Of a DNA stretch of 64,000 nt, positions 42,830 through 56,264 are shown in pieces. The translations under genes and the position numbers were made by a program. The notes beneath the pieces were generated by a model that saw only the letters and a list, made by a program, of their open reading frames with translations, did not search any database and was not told where the DNA came from. Numbering within the stretch: the first letter of the stretch is position 1; every line of letters begins with the position of its first letter. The stretch spans positions 33,336,296 to 33,400,295 of the forward strand of contig JBCFYV010000012.1 of the NCBI GenBank assembly GCA_039000515.1, in the 5' to 3' direction. Origin of the DNA: Timema cristinae (Eukaryota > Arthropoda > Insecta > Phasmatodea > Timematidae).

Positions 42830-45800
42830 CATAATTGAATGTATGAATACCTATAAAAAAAATGTTTTAAGTAACTTTTATAACTGTCAAAAAAGGTTTT
42901 CTAGGGAATCTGAATTAACAGGGTCATCAGAAAACTTGCTAAAAAACCAAGGACAATTCGGACCTCCCCTTCTCCCTACCACCCTACCATTTTAAAACCT
43001 ATGTCGCTCATAAAAATTTAAAGTCTTCAAAAATTAAAAATCTTAAATTTGGTTCCGTTGGAATTATATTTTTGAATAGTTATTGTACATTTTAGCCTGT
43101 GTAGGTAGGGGTGAATCAACCTTTTAACTAAGCCAAATAATAAATCTCCAACTTTTTGAGAAAGAAGAAATCAATTTTTAAATTATTATACGGTTGGATC
43201 CTGGTGGGGGGAAATTTATGTTTTAAGAGGGGGGGGAAAGGGGGATGGATAGTAAAAAAAGGGGTTTTTTGGGGGGACTTGTCCCTTTCAGCCGGCCTAA
43301 TCATTCCAAAAGGCTTTGCCCAAGAAAACTTTTTTTTAAATTGGGAAAACTACTGAAAGGGTCATCTTCAGCGGGGAATATTTTTTAATTAAACTTCTAC
43401 TACAAAGGGTATTTAAAATGGTCTTTGCATTAGGCTTTAATATATATAATTATTTTTTTTTAATTTGATGCCATTATGAATATTTTTAAAAAATTACTGT
43501 ATGTTTAAAATATAAAGGGAAGTGAATAAATCTTAAAAGGGTAAGGAGGGGGGCAGGAGGTTTTATTCCCCGAAGGGAAAATATTGTATTGGTGCGTGTA
43601 CAGACACCACCCTTTTTATTTAAGAATTGCTCAATATACATTTTCAAACTTGGAAGGAAGGGGGAGGAGCTATGCAAGTTTTTAAAATGAAACAAATTGA
43701 TAGCTCTTAAAATATTTAATCCCTGCCATTAAATTAACAATTTTTTAAAAAAAATTTTTAGTTTCATATAATAATTTAACATTATAAATTTTTCTTTTCC
43801 CTCCTGAAATTTTATTCTGGCTAAGTTTAAGGCCTTGGGTCAGCCAAATTAATTATAAAACAACTTTAAAAAATCATTCTTTGGAATTTTCTTCATCAAT
43901 ATGCAAAAAAGGAACCCCCCAAAATGAAGATTTTTTCTAAAAAATATTCCGAGTGGACCCGTTAACTCGTAGGGGACGCGCTAGACCCGTTCTAAAAATT
44001 GTAACGAATAATTTGAAAATATTCCAATTTAAACTTTGTTAAAAATAGTTTCTAGTCTTTGATTCTTCAATAATTTATAACATTTGATTTTGCAAATAAA
44101 AAGAATTAGGGAGGGGATAACTTAAACAACATGAATTTCATCTATATAGGCCTAAATACATTTTGATTTAATACATTTACGGGTACAATAAAAAATACCC
44201 CTATTTTTAAAATTGTATGCTTTACCCATCCTAACTTGGGAATCAGGGCCAAGAGTCCAAAATTTGACCTGGTATGAGATAATGACATACAGAAAATTTC
44301 AAACTTCAATGCTAAACCCTTGAAAATTAGGCAATTTCAAAGGTTATTGGTCAGAAACTATCGACCAATATCTGGAGACAGGGTTCCAAACAAATTTAGA
44401 AACTTTCAATATGACCAAGACACTGAGCTCTATACAGTCTAAGATATTAAACTCTATTTTAATATACTGGCCTGGATAACTCAAATACAATCCTTGCAAA
44501 GAACCAACGGTGACGGTCAAATTTGTCACTACTTTATTTTGGGGACAGTCGACAAAAAATTTATTTCAATGTTTTTGCTCGAAAATATGATCTCTAATGA
44601 ATTTTAAATGTTATTGTTTGAGAGAGTGGGGGTATTATATACACTTGGCTAAAAAATTTCATTAAAGAATTATACAATTCAGTTTTAAGGGAAATACTGT
44701 ACAAATTCGAATAAAATATTTAAATATATTTAAATATTTGGGCCATAAACCATTTTTTCTGCAAGATACAATATATTTAAAGTTAGCTTTAATTGTGTGT
44801 CTATTTTTTTAAGAAATCATATTTTTGAAATTCAAATAATTGATGAAATAAGTTAACTTAAAATTTATTAATTTGTTTGAATGACAACTTTGTGTATTGT
44901 CCTGCGGTTTAAACGATGTTTATGTTTAGGGCTTGTGTAAATTATTATTATTATATTATATTACCATAAAAAAAGTTAATCATATCTTGTATATTCCCTT
45001 TTCAAAAACCCACCATTTGTTGAAAATTCGTTATAACTATAAGAACCATGTTACCTAAAAACTTTATCCCCTTTGGTTGAAAGATATACTTTGTGGAGAA
45101 TTTTTCGTTCAAATGATAATCTAGGTTATATCTGGTAGAAAGTACGGTGTATACTACACGCCCATTTTTTGGTAAAAATTTCCGAATTAGAAGGATTTTT
45201 TTTTGCTTTATATCGAGATATATCCCACCCTCCCAGGGAAATTCCACTTCAATAAATTTTCAAGGGAAAAAGTAAAATGATAAATTATGTTTAAATTTGT
45301 CTCAAGAGTAAAATATAGAATTTTTAAAATTTTTTTAAATTTTATAAAATTAAAATTTAAGGTTTGATTTTTTTTGCCAAAATTTGATTTCAATTCCCCC
45401 CCCCCCCCCCAAAAAAAAAAATCCTGGTTATGCCCCTACAAAGAGCTTCATTCAAAAATCATATTAGCCCATAACTTTTTCAAAGAAAAAAATTTACTAG
45501 TTCAAATTTTGTTATGCTCTTAAAACTTTTTACTAAACATTTAGTTCATTTAAAGTAATAACATTAAAGGTTTCATTTTTCAAAAAAAATTGAAACGTGT
45601 CAAACTTTCAATTGTTTTTGTGGTTGGAAGACAGGAAGCGATCCTGAAAGTTCTCTTCCCCTTTTTACACAGTGTTATGAAAGATGACGACGAAAATTTC
45701 AGCCACTTTGTGACCAAAAGTTAAATTTTAAAGAAATTGACTTAGCTAAACTTTTTTTCCTCGTTCTTCAATTCACTGAAGAAATTTCTTTCAATAGCCA

Positions 45801-48800
45801 GGAAAACCCGTATTTGATTCACTTCCAATGCTTTCTTGATATTATCATGCGTTCAGTTATGTTTTAAATCACAAACCCAGTCTAACTCATCATGAATTTT
45901 TTTCAACAGGATAACTAGAAGACATTTGATGAAATTTCCCCATCATACATTTTAAAAACCCCAAAACTTTTCCGCCAGGTTGGGCATGTTTTGTTTTAAC
46001 CAATTTGTTTGGTTCTGAACATAAATGTAAGGATACTAAGTCTGCGCTGCCAATAACTCGCGGTTTTTAACAATATTTAATTTAAAAAAATTGTCCTCCA
46101 AACGGTTGGAGCATAAAGAAAAAAGGGGTCTCCCCCTTCAGTGAGGAGCCAAAGGTTGATGAAGTACGACCATGCCCAAGACAAATCTTACGCCACTTTG
46201 AATTTAGTCTACTTTACTAGCGTAGTCATGATACAGTGTTTATTAAAAAGATCTATACTCAAAAAGAACGTAAAGCAAACGGTACATTTGTAAAATTGTA
46301 TATTAGTGGGAGCACCAAAAGCAACCCAAAAGGGTCGCATTATAATTTAAAGCCCCACCACATATTCTAGATATTCCCTAAAAAAAAATTAGGGAGCCAA
46401 GAAAACCCCTTTACGCCAGTGTCATGCTTAAAATTGCCCCCTTGGGTGTACCTTAATTCAACGTCCTTCATTATCAAATATAATTAAGTTATGTTTGTAC
46501 TCTTTGGGTGAAGTTACCCGGGACAAAATTTTTGCGAATTTTGAAATTAAAGAGTGGGTGCTAAACAATTTGAAATCAAATGAACCCTGTTTTTAGCCCC
46601 CCTCTCTGTCGAGCTACAAAAACCGAAAAGTACCAAATATGATATTATCAAACCGCATACTGTTAAAAAATCGTTTTCAACAACCGGGAAAGAGCAATTT
46701 AATATCGTTTGAATAAAAATTCATCCTTTTTACCCGGTTTTTAAAAATTTGAAAATCAAAAAAAAATTTTTCCCTGGGGGGTGAATCACCCCCCTCCCCC
46801 ATGAGTATTAATTTCTTCTAGCAGGCTTGCAAGAATTTAATTTAAAAATTTGTCAACATAAAATAAGATACATTTTTTCAAGGGCCCACAGCAGTGTGTT
46901 GGGGCTCGATTTTAATTTGCTCCTTAATTTCACTGAGGTAAAACACCTATCTTCTTTATTTTAAAGGATCTGGCCTACCCCCCAGGTTTTGAACGTTAAA
47001 CCACTTTGTCAAATAGTTCCCAATTGGCCTTTTTATAGTTGCGTTTACTTATCCAAAAGAACAATATTATAGTTATATGGGACTGAAAAATCAATTGTTA
47101 AAATAATTTGCAAAAAATCTCCCGCACTAGTCACCAATCGTTATCCCAAGTTAAGGGAGGGGAAAAAATATAGGATGCAAAAAGTAGCATCTGGGTACGC
47201 TTAGGATACGAAGGTCTGTTAAGTCACGAAAACCCCCCCTTGTTTAATAAAAAAAAAGGGGGAATACCCCCAAAGTTTAAAAGAATTTTTTTCCCAAAGA
47301 TCTATTAAGAGGACCCCCAAAAAAATTTTGGAAAAAGATTAATTCCGGGGAGGGGAAAAAGGAAAAGGGGATTCTACCGAAAAAATTGTTCTAAAATTTT
47401 TGTATCAAAATTATTTATGTGGGTTTTTAAAAAAAACTATAAATGAAAATCTCCTAGTTTCGGACAAAATTTTTTGCCCCCAATCTCCCGAAAAAATTAA
47501 AAAATTTCCCCAAGTTATTTCAACAAATTGAAGTATGCCCCCAAGAACAGCGCTAAACCTACCACCAGGGGGGGCAAAACGACCTAGAAATTATAAATTA
47601 TTTATAAAAAAACTTTCGGGGACTTAAAACCAAGTTTCACTCAACAATACGTTTTGAATATCACGGGGGGAAAAAAAAAATTTTCAAAAATTCTCTTATT
47701 GTTCCTGATATTTCCCCAGAACCCCTTTTTTTAAAAAAAATGACCATAAAAAAACGAAAATACCCAAAAATCAGACAAATTTCCCCTTGGAAAAACCCTA
47801 CGTGTTTTAATCCAAAACAAAAAAAGACTTCCCCTTGGGCGTCTCACATCACTCAATAACTTTAGAATTGTAAAGTTTATTGACATCAACTTTTTAAAGC
47901 AAAGAAGATAAATGGGCAAATTTTAAACCCCTTTTCCAAACCCAAAAGGAAAAAAGGGAAAATTCTATCCCCCAAAAAACCCCCCTTCCCCCCTAAAAAT
48001 TTTTTTTAAGTCACATCAATCAAAAATTTCTTTTTTCCCCCCGAAAAACTATATAAAACCCAAAATGTTATTTTTAAAAATAAAAAGAAAAATTGGCGTG
48101 TCGGAAGGGGGTTGGGGCCGCCGATTAATCAGGGAAAGTGAGTGACGCGCATGTGCCCCCGTGTTGAACACGTGGTGTTTTAGTAAAATTTTAAAATAAG
48201 GGGGAAGTTCTTAAAATTAAATATCCCTTCCCTTTTCTTGTGTATTGTTTTTACTTTTTTCTGGGTTTTTTCCCCTTTTTTTCCCCCTCCTCAAGAAAAA
48301 TGGTTTTTAAATGTGGCCGTTTGTTTTTAAAAATACCCTTTTGATTCAACTGTGCCCCTACAAAAAACCCAAAAATTGGACGGTGATTCTAAGGTAAAAT
48401 TCTATTTCGGCATTTACAAATCAAAATTTTTTTGGAAAAATTTTTTTATTCATTTAAAAGAAAAATATGCTTGGGGGCAAATTCTAAAATTTGGGGGCCC
48501 GGACATTCAAAATTAACTTTTTGGGGAGTATTATTTTTTTTGGTTTTCCCCTTTTAAAGGGGTTTTTGTAAATATGGGGTTGATCACGAGGGGGAAAAAG
48601 GTTTTTCCCCCCAAAAAGGGGGTTAAAAAAAATTTAAAAATTTTTGGGGTAATAAAAATTTTTGAATCCCTTTTTTTTGCCTTTGTGGCTCTGCAAATAA
48701 TTGTCTTTTTTTGGGAACTTTTACTTTTGTAGGGCCCCCCAAATTTTTCTAAAAGGGGGTTTCCCCCCTAAAGTGGGAATTGGTTTAACCCCCCAAGGGG

Positions 48801-51800
48801 ATGTAAATTTTGATATTTATTGTATATTTTTTTATTTTTGGAGGATTCTCTTTTTTTTGTGGTAAACTTAGATTGCCAAAAAATTTTCAAGTTAGTTTTA
48901 ATAAACTTATTGTTTTTTTGGTTTGGGGCCGTGGTGCTTTTATAATTTATTCATTGTATTGGGGGGTTGCCGCAAGGCCCCCCAAGGGGGGCCTTTTATT
49001 TAAAATTTGGTTCCCCAAAAACCCCCCAAATATTATTACAAAATTGTTATGGGCCCCAATATTTTTTCATGAGCATAACCATGTCTTGGGCAAAAGTAAT
49101 TTTTATGGGCATAACCCCTGTCTTTATGACAAAAAGTTTTAAAAATGGGGTAAAACCCCAACTTCTACAGATTTTAAAAAATAAATATATATCTATTTTT
49201 TGTTACTTAATTTTCATATTTCTATTGGGGTTTCTTTTCTAAAAAAACAATTTTTTTAATCAATTAAAAAACTTTAAAAAAATTCTTTTAAATTTAGGTA
49301 AATAAGTTTTTTTCTTTAAAAAAAAGATTTTTAACCCCCTCCCCTTTTGGGGCCAAAATTGTAAACCCCCAAATTTTGGGGATGATATTAAGGAGATTCA
49401 CGGGGGAACGCAAACCCCTTTTTTTAGGGGCCTAAGAAAGGCCCCTTTTTCTTTTTGCCCCCCCCCCTTTTGTCCTCTGAAAAATTTTCGTTTGTTTTTT
49501 TTATTTTTTTATTTTCTTTTGTGTAATTGGGGGGGGGGCCTGCCCTTATCTATTGAGGATAAGGAGGGCGGTACAAATTTTTTAGTTATTTTTGACATTA
49601 AAATTTGGAAAAGGCCCCAATTTTTCCCCGGGAAATTTAAAAACCAAAAATTCCGGGGGGACACAAAAATTTTAAAATCATCTGTTTCCCCAACCCCCTT
49701 TTTCATTATTCCTCTACGTTCCTTCAATAGCGTTTCCCAAAAAAAATTTACGTCCCTATCACCAAAACCTGTCCCCCGGGGACTGGAAAAAAGTCACTGG
49801 TAAGATGTTTCTTTGGGGTGGGCGTATTTAAAAAAATTTGGAATTTTTTGTCCATAAAACTGAGCCACCCGGTGCATTTTTAAAAAATTGTAGGGGAAAA
49901 CATTCCACAGGGACCCCCCTCCCGATACAAAAAAATTCGACGGGGCCCTTTCGTTTTTAATTTTTTACTTTTTTGTTTTCCTTTTTGGGGAAAAGGGGTT
50001 GGTTCCCCCAAAAAGCCCTCCACCCAAACCCCCGGGGCAAATGAACGCGTTTTGGGGGTTTTTTGTAGACTTTTTCCATTTTTTTAAGACAGGCCACCTC
50101 CCACACTTTGTGCACCTATACCCCCCCTATATCGACAGCAAATGAGCAACACGTAAACATTGTGACAGGGGGTTTTCCCCAAGGGAAACAAAAAGGTTGC
50201 CCTTTAAACCCCCAAAAAACCCCAACCCCAAAAAAAGATGGTACCCTTTTTCCCAAAAAAGGGGAATTGTTACTGTAAAAAAGGGCCCCAAAAAGATCAA
50301 ATTCATGGGGTTGCACCTTTTTAAACGTCTTTTCCCTGCAATACTGAACTTTTTCCTTTTTCTCTCGAACTTTTCCCTTTAAAACAATTCTTCCGAAATC
50401 TCGTGAAAATTTTTATTAAAAACTCCAACCCCGGTCATTACGCCCAAAACCCTTCCCCAACCCGACTTTAAAAAGGGGTCCCCGCATTTTTTCCTTTTGG
50501 GGCCAAACGAGAAAATTTTTTCCCTTTCACACTTTTCCAAACCCAAAATTTGATTTTTCTCTGCCGGGAAAATACTGGGGTAAAATTTTATACTTAGGAT
50601 ATAACGCTTTCCTATTTTTTTTGGGGTGCAGATTTTGAAAATTTGGGGTTCCGACGAAAATTAAAAAGGGGTTTTTTTGTAAAGCCCCGGATTAGTTTTC
50701 ATAAATCATCTTTTTTTGACTGCTTACTGTCTCAAACCCCAATTTCCCAAAAATTTAAAATCTGTTTTTGCTTTTGCTACTTTGGAAAATTTGGGGTCAC
50801 GTTTTTCCCCTTTGGGTTTTTTACAGAAAAAAACGTCCTCCCTTTTGATTTCGCTTTCTTTTTAATTTGTTTTTAGTGGTGATCGGGGAAAAACCTACTT
50901 TTAAATAGGCACTAGTTTGGGGAATTTTGTCAAAATTTAATACACTTTTTTTATAGCTGTTTTAACACCCTTCCATTCTGAATTCCCCCGTATGAAAAAA
51001 ACTAACATACGTCATAGTCATTGAATCAGAGCTAAAACCCCGTAATCTCACCCTGATATAAACTCGATGTACGGGAAAAAAAATTAAAAAACCCCCCTTT
51101 TTATTTATATGCCAAAAAAAAGCCCCGGTTGGTTTGCAAAAAAAAAGTTTATTTATTTTCAATAATAACAATAACAATACTCCCCTGAGAAAAGAGTGGG
51201 GGGAAGCCCGGAGTTAGGCCCCAAAACAAAAAGAAGCCCCTTTTTAAATCCCCAACAAACAAAAAAAAAGGGGGGCACCCCAAAAAATAAAAAAGGGCCC
51301 CAGGTACCCCCCGCATAAACAAACTTTTTTAAAATTACCTCCATCAAATTTGTGAAGTATAATAAAGAATGAAAAAAAGGAACAATAACCCCCCTATTTT
51401 AACAATAAAAAAATTTTTCATTTTAATATTCGCCAACGGCGACTCCCCCCAAAACTTTTTAAAAAGGGGGGAGTTTTCCCCAAAAAAGGTTTTCCAACCA
51501 AAAATTCTAAACTCAAAAAAAAAAACCCCCAAGGGGCCATTATATAAAACATCCTTTAAAAATTTTTTTTTAAACCCTTTCAATTAACAAAAAAAAAACA
51601 CTAAAAGCGGGGGTTGCGACCCCAAAAGGTTAACCAACAAAAATTTGGATCAAGGGAAAAAATTAATCCCCCAATAATGGGGGGGTAACCATTGATCGTC
51701 CAAATGAAAATTTTCCCCCAAAAAAACAAAAAAAGGACGATATAACTAAACACCCGCACATCAAAATGGCGGGATAAATACCCAAAACAATCCTAAAGGG

Positions 51801-54800
51801 AAAAAGGGTACCCCCAAAAAGAATAATTTTAACCCTTTTAAATTTTAAAATGCGCTGCCCCGACCCTAAAAAAAAATCGCAAATTTTTCCCAAAAAAATA
51901 ATAAATTTTAAATTAAATTGTTTTAAAAAAAAAATCGACCAAAACTAATTTAGAATCCAACTTTTTTCCAAAAAAAAAAATTTTGATACAGGGGAAAATT
52001 AAATTTTAAAAATTACACCAAGTGCCTCACCATAGGGGAAGTGGAGAATTTTTTGTATGGCACTAAGTCCTGCCAATTTATAAACCCCCGGGAAAATCAC
52101 GTGCTCACAAAGCGCGGGAAGCAATGTAGAAAAAAAGGGGGGAAAGGGGGGGCACTGTTCGGGAAGATTCTCGGGTGTTTTAAAAGGGGAGATTTCAAAA
52201 ATCGGGGCCCCCCCGACCGGCCCCTTTTAATTCAGAGCACTGTCACAGGGGGCCCGGGCCCCCCCAGTAGATCGGCTTTTATTTATTCTCTTCGGGGTGG
52301 GGGGGGCTAGAGGCGCCCCAATTCCCCCGGGCGGTTTTTCCCCCTCAGTTAAAAAAATCCCCGGGGGGCGAGGGGGAGGGTTTATTGTGTCCTCGGGGGA
52401 AAAAACCAAATGGAGACAGAGTTTTTGGGAGTCCATGCAATCTTTTTCTTTTTCCTGTTTGACTCGGTCACAAAAATTAAAAAAATTTACTTTTTGTTTA
52501 AATCAATTCTTTTATCGGGGGCCAAAAATTTTTTATATTTCTGCAGTCAAATATTTTTTGAATACTATCGTAAACCTTTAAAATTTTTAAAAAATTTTCG
52601 ATGTAAAAAGGGTAAACGTGCTTTTCAAACAAAAAAAATTCATTTTTAAAAACCCCCAAAAAAACACCGCATGGCGTGTGAAACAAGGGGTTTGGGGGAA
52701 AAACTTTTTTTTCCTTGTGCCGCCCCTTATTGTGAACGGGGGGGATAGCAAAAAAAATTAAAAAAATCTGGGGCAAACAATACAAAATTCAAGCTAAGAA
52801 AAAAAAATGTCCCCGGGAAAATTTTCTCACTGTACACAAAATTTTTTTATTTTAAAAAACCAAAAATTAGCTCAAGAACAAAAATGATAACAAAAAAACC
52901 AAAAAGTATCCCCAATACAATACGCCCCAGATAAAAGATAAATAGAATGACAACTCCAGTATATGTTCTATTTCACTTTTTAAAGCGGGGGGTTTTCAAA
53001 AAATAAATCAAAAAAGTTTCATCCCCGAGTAAAACTGTGAAAAAAAATTTTCTTGCTACTTTTTAAATAAAAAAGTTTTTAAAATTAATTTTAGTTATAT
53101 AATTTCAAATAATTTATAAAAAATTAAAAAATATTAAAATAAAAATACATGTTGTGCGTTTTTTTCCCCCCTCCCCTTTTTTTCCCCCATGTTTTTTTAA
53201 TTTTTTTTGAACTTTTTTCCAATTTTTTTTCCCACGAATTTTAAGAAAATTCGAAGTTAGGCCAAACACGGGGGTTTTGGCCGACTAATAAAAACAAATT
53301 TTCATCTATTAAATTAAAAAAAAAAGGGGAAAGAACAACGTAACAAATTTTTTTAAAAAAATCTAAATAAGGAATTTTGATTTAAAGAACACTTACCTTT
53401 TTATTAAACATATTCATTTTCCCTTTTAAAAAGTCTGTTGACTTAATTATAATGATTTCAGTAATGTTGTTTCAACGCATGCGCAGTTCTATCAAAAAAA
53501 GTGAGTAGCAGATCTGTTCGTAAAAAAAGACCCCAAAATTTTGATGAAAATAAACCCCCAAAAAAAGACTTTTTTAAAATTTGACAGAGGGAAATTTTTC
53601 ATTGAATTCTCTAAGAAAAAAAAAATGTTCATTTTCTTTTGCAAACGTTAAATTTTTTAATTTTAAACCTGCATGTTTTTTGATTTTTCCCCTATTTTCC
53701 TACCCCAAATTTTAAAATTTTTGGTTTTCATTTTAGTTGTTTTCTTTTTTTGGTTGGGGGTTTAAAAAATTTTGAACCTTTTTAAATTGGTCTTGGAAAT
53801 TTTTAAAAAAGACGAGGTGGGTTTTTTCTTCTGAGTGGGTTTAGCATGGGGAAAAAACTGCGGGGGGCCCCCGGGTTTTAAAAAAAAATTTTTAAATGAA
53901 TTAAAATAGAAAAAGGAAATTTTAATTTGTGACAAGAACTAAAATTTTATTTTCGTTTTAAAATTTTGCGTAAGAATTCAAATTTAAATAAAGTGAAACC
54001 CCAAATTTTTTTTGAGTGGTGTCAATATACAAATTTTTAGTGGTGAGGCCAAAAAAATCTTCAACTTTTTAAATTTTTTATTTTCTTTTTTTTTGTTTTT
54101 CCTATAAAACAGAATTCTTTTTCCCTTTTGGGGAAAACAAAATTTGGGGAATTAATTAAATTTCTTTTTTTGTCTAAAAATTAAATTTTTTTTTAAAAAT
54201 TTTTTGTTTTTTTTTCCCCAACAATACTGTTTTTTACTTTTTTAAATTGGGGAATTTTAAAATTTCCCCCAATTCCCCCTGGGGAGGTTTGGGATGTGGT
54301 AAAAAGGAAAAAAAAATAATAAATCCACAAAAGTGCCAAATTTTTATTTTTTTACATTTTTTTATTGCCCCAATTTCCCCTTTTTTCAAAAACTTTTTTT
54401 ATCTGAATTTTTCATTTTTTTTGTTTTTAATTTACCCGGGCCCCCTGGTAATTTTGAGTCGTAGTGCCATGCTGGAAAAAACCGAGGGGTTTTTTTTTTT
54501 TTTAATTTTATTTTTCCCCTTTCCAATACTAGGGGGGGGCCCCCAAAAAAAACACAAAATTTAAACAAAATTTTTTTGTTAATGTTTTAAAATTTTTAAA
54601 AGATGCAGGAAAAAAATAATATTAGACACAAAGAATATAAAATTTAAAAAAATAATAAAATATAAAAAAAAAACATTTTTTTTTTTTTTTAAATGTACTA
54701 TGTTTTAAAATTTTTAATTTTTCCCGGGATAGGGGCCCAAACAAAAAATTTTTAAACCCCGGGGTTTTTAAAAAATTTTAACCCCTTTGGAAAAAAACCC

Positions 54801-55980
54801 CTACTTTTTTGGGGTTTTTTTTAAAAACTGATCACAAAAAAAAGAGTTTTTTTAAAAACTTTGAGTAAAAAAAAGTCATGGGGGTTTTTTTCCCTTAAAA
54901 AAATTCCCCCCACATTTCCATTTTTCTTTATAATATAATGGAGGACATACACATACACACTGGGGCCAAGGGGAAAAGTGGAACGCTCAAGTTTTTTTGT
55001 CTGCCCCCCTGTGTGTGGGGTTTTTTCCTACTACACGTCAGTTTTGGGGGAGCTAGTTTTTCGAAAAACCAATTCCCCAAAAATGGAAACATGATTTACA
55101 AATGGGTATTCGTAATATGCAACCTCTTTGCTTTGGGAAATTTTATTTTTGGGTTAAAAATTTAAAGTAAAATTCTGTTATTGTTTTTTAAATTTTTCAA
55201 GCATTGGGGTTCGATTCATTAAGAGGCTTCCTCCTTTTATGATTGCAAAGGAAAGTTAGCTCACAGTTATTGGGAGTTACTAACGTAATTGATTTTCCCC
55301 TTTGGAATTTTCCCCCGGGGCCCTTTATAATGTCTCGTTTACTTTTTTTTTAATTTGGGGTTTTTTCCTTTTTCCCCTTTGTGGCATTTTTTGGTCAAGT
55401 GGACCTTGGGTTTTCCCGCGGTTTCTTTTTAAAATTTTTACCCTGTTGAAAAGGGCTAGTAAAGCCGTGCTCTTATTGAGGGGTTTGACTTCAAAAAATG
55501 TAACCCTATTGTAAAGTTTGATAGAGAGTTCAGTAATGGTAAACCCCCGGGTAAAAATGTGATGTAAAAATTGGGGTTTTTATTTTAAACAGGGGGACAT
55601 GGTTAGCTCCCCCCGATTGTGGCCTCGATTCATCCGTATAAATTTTCTTTTTTTTAAAACACTATTTTACCGGTAAATTTTTAGTTTTCAGTCACAGTGC
55701 CCCTTTAGGGGATTCGAAAACCCCCGAGCAAAAAAATTTAAAAATTTCTTACCTAAGTGAAAAACCTTTTAATCACACATTTTTGGGGGATTAGTCTATT
55801 CCAGGAAAAAATCAGAAATTTAAAACCGTTGACCCCTATTGGGGGGGAGTTTTCCTTGCCTGCAACAAGTTTTAGTGATTATTGGCTAGGTTCAAATTTA
55901 CAAAAACTTGCCCCCCAGTGCATTTTAAAAAAGGTTTTCAATTGTTTTCCCCAAATGCCATTTTTTAGGCCGCGATGCTA
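42830..55980. other. Error-rich sequence without recognisable genes
   Basis: No supportable gene or element. The many short frames here are low-complexity Lys/Phe/Gly/Pro translations of homopolymers. A segment at 45,700-45,900 reads weakly protein-like on the minus strand but could not be assigned. Confidence 0.5.
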
Positions 55981-55984
55981 CTAG

Positions 55985-56260
55985 CCAGCTCCCCAGCCTC
56001 TGTGGCGAAAATTGGCTAACCGCTTGTCGTTTTGAGTTTTGGGTTCTGAGGATGGGGGGATCAGGTTCGAATTGGGGCGGGTGAAAAAAAGGGGGGGTTT
56101 TTTCCCCAAGGGTTTTTTCCCCCTCTCCTCCCCCGAAATTTTGGGGTTAATTCCAAATTTTTAATTTCCCAAAATTCCAACCCCCTTAGCGAAAAATTGT
56201 ATTAAAAAACGAAAAAACCCCAACAGGTATTTTAAAAAACTGGGGCTTTTATTTTTAAAA
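55985..56260 (+). repeat. tRNA-derived SINE in error-rich sequence
   Basis: GTGGCGAAAATTGGCTAACCGC (box A-like) and ATCAGGTTCGAATTGG (box B, about 56,061-56,076) are followed by a body matching the 1,664 copy (TTTTCCCC...CCCTCTCC, then ATTCCAACCCCCTTAGC). Homopolymers are expanded (GGGGGG, TTTTTT) relative to that copy. Confidence 0.6.
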
Positions 56261-56264
56261 TTTT

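Noticed and set aside
45700..46040. Weak protein-like minus-strand segment (FLAIERNFFSEL-like)
   Set aside because: Only short in-frame pieces, no recognisable order of motifs, and the region is error-rich.
48810..49803. Phe/Gly/Pro/Lys-rich frames of about 100 codons
   Set aside because: Translations of expanded homopolymers in error-rich sequence; composition unlike any real protein.
52195..52320. Apparent GC palindromes (GGGGGCCCGGGCCCCCC)
   Set aside because: Made of inflated G and C runs; probably sequencing artefacts.
51663..52785. Several frames on both strands
   Set aside because: Dominated by poly-A, poly-C and poly-G runs; no motif, no consistent codon use.
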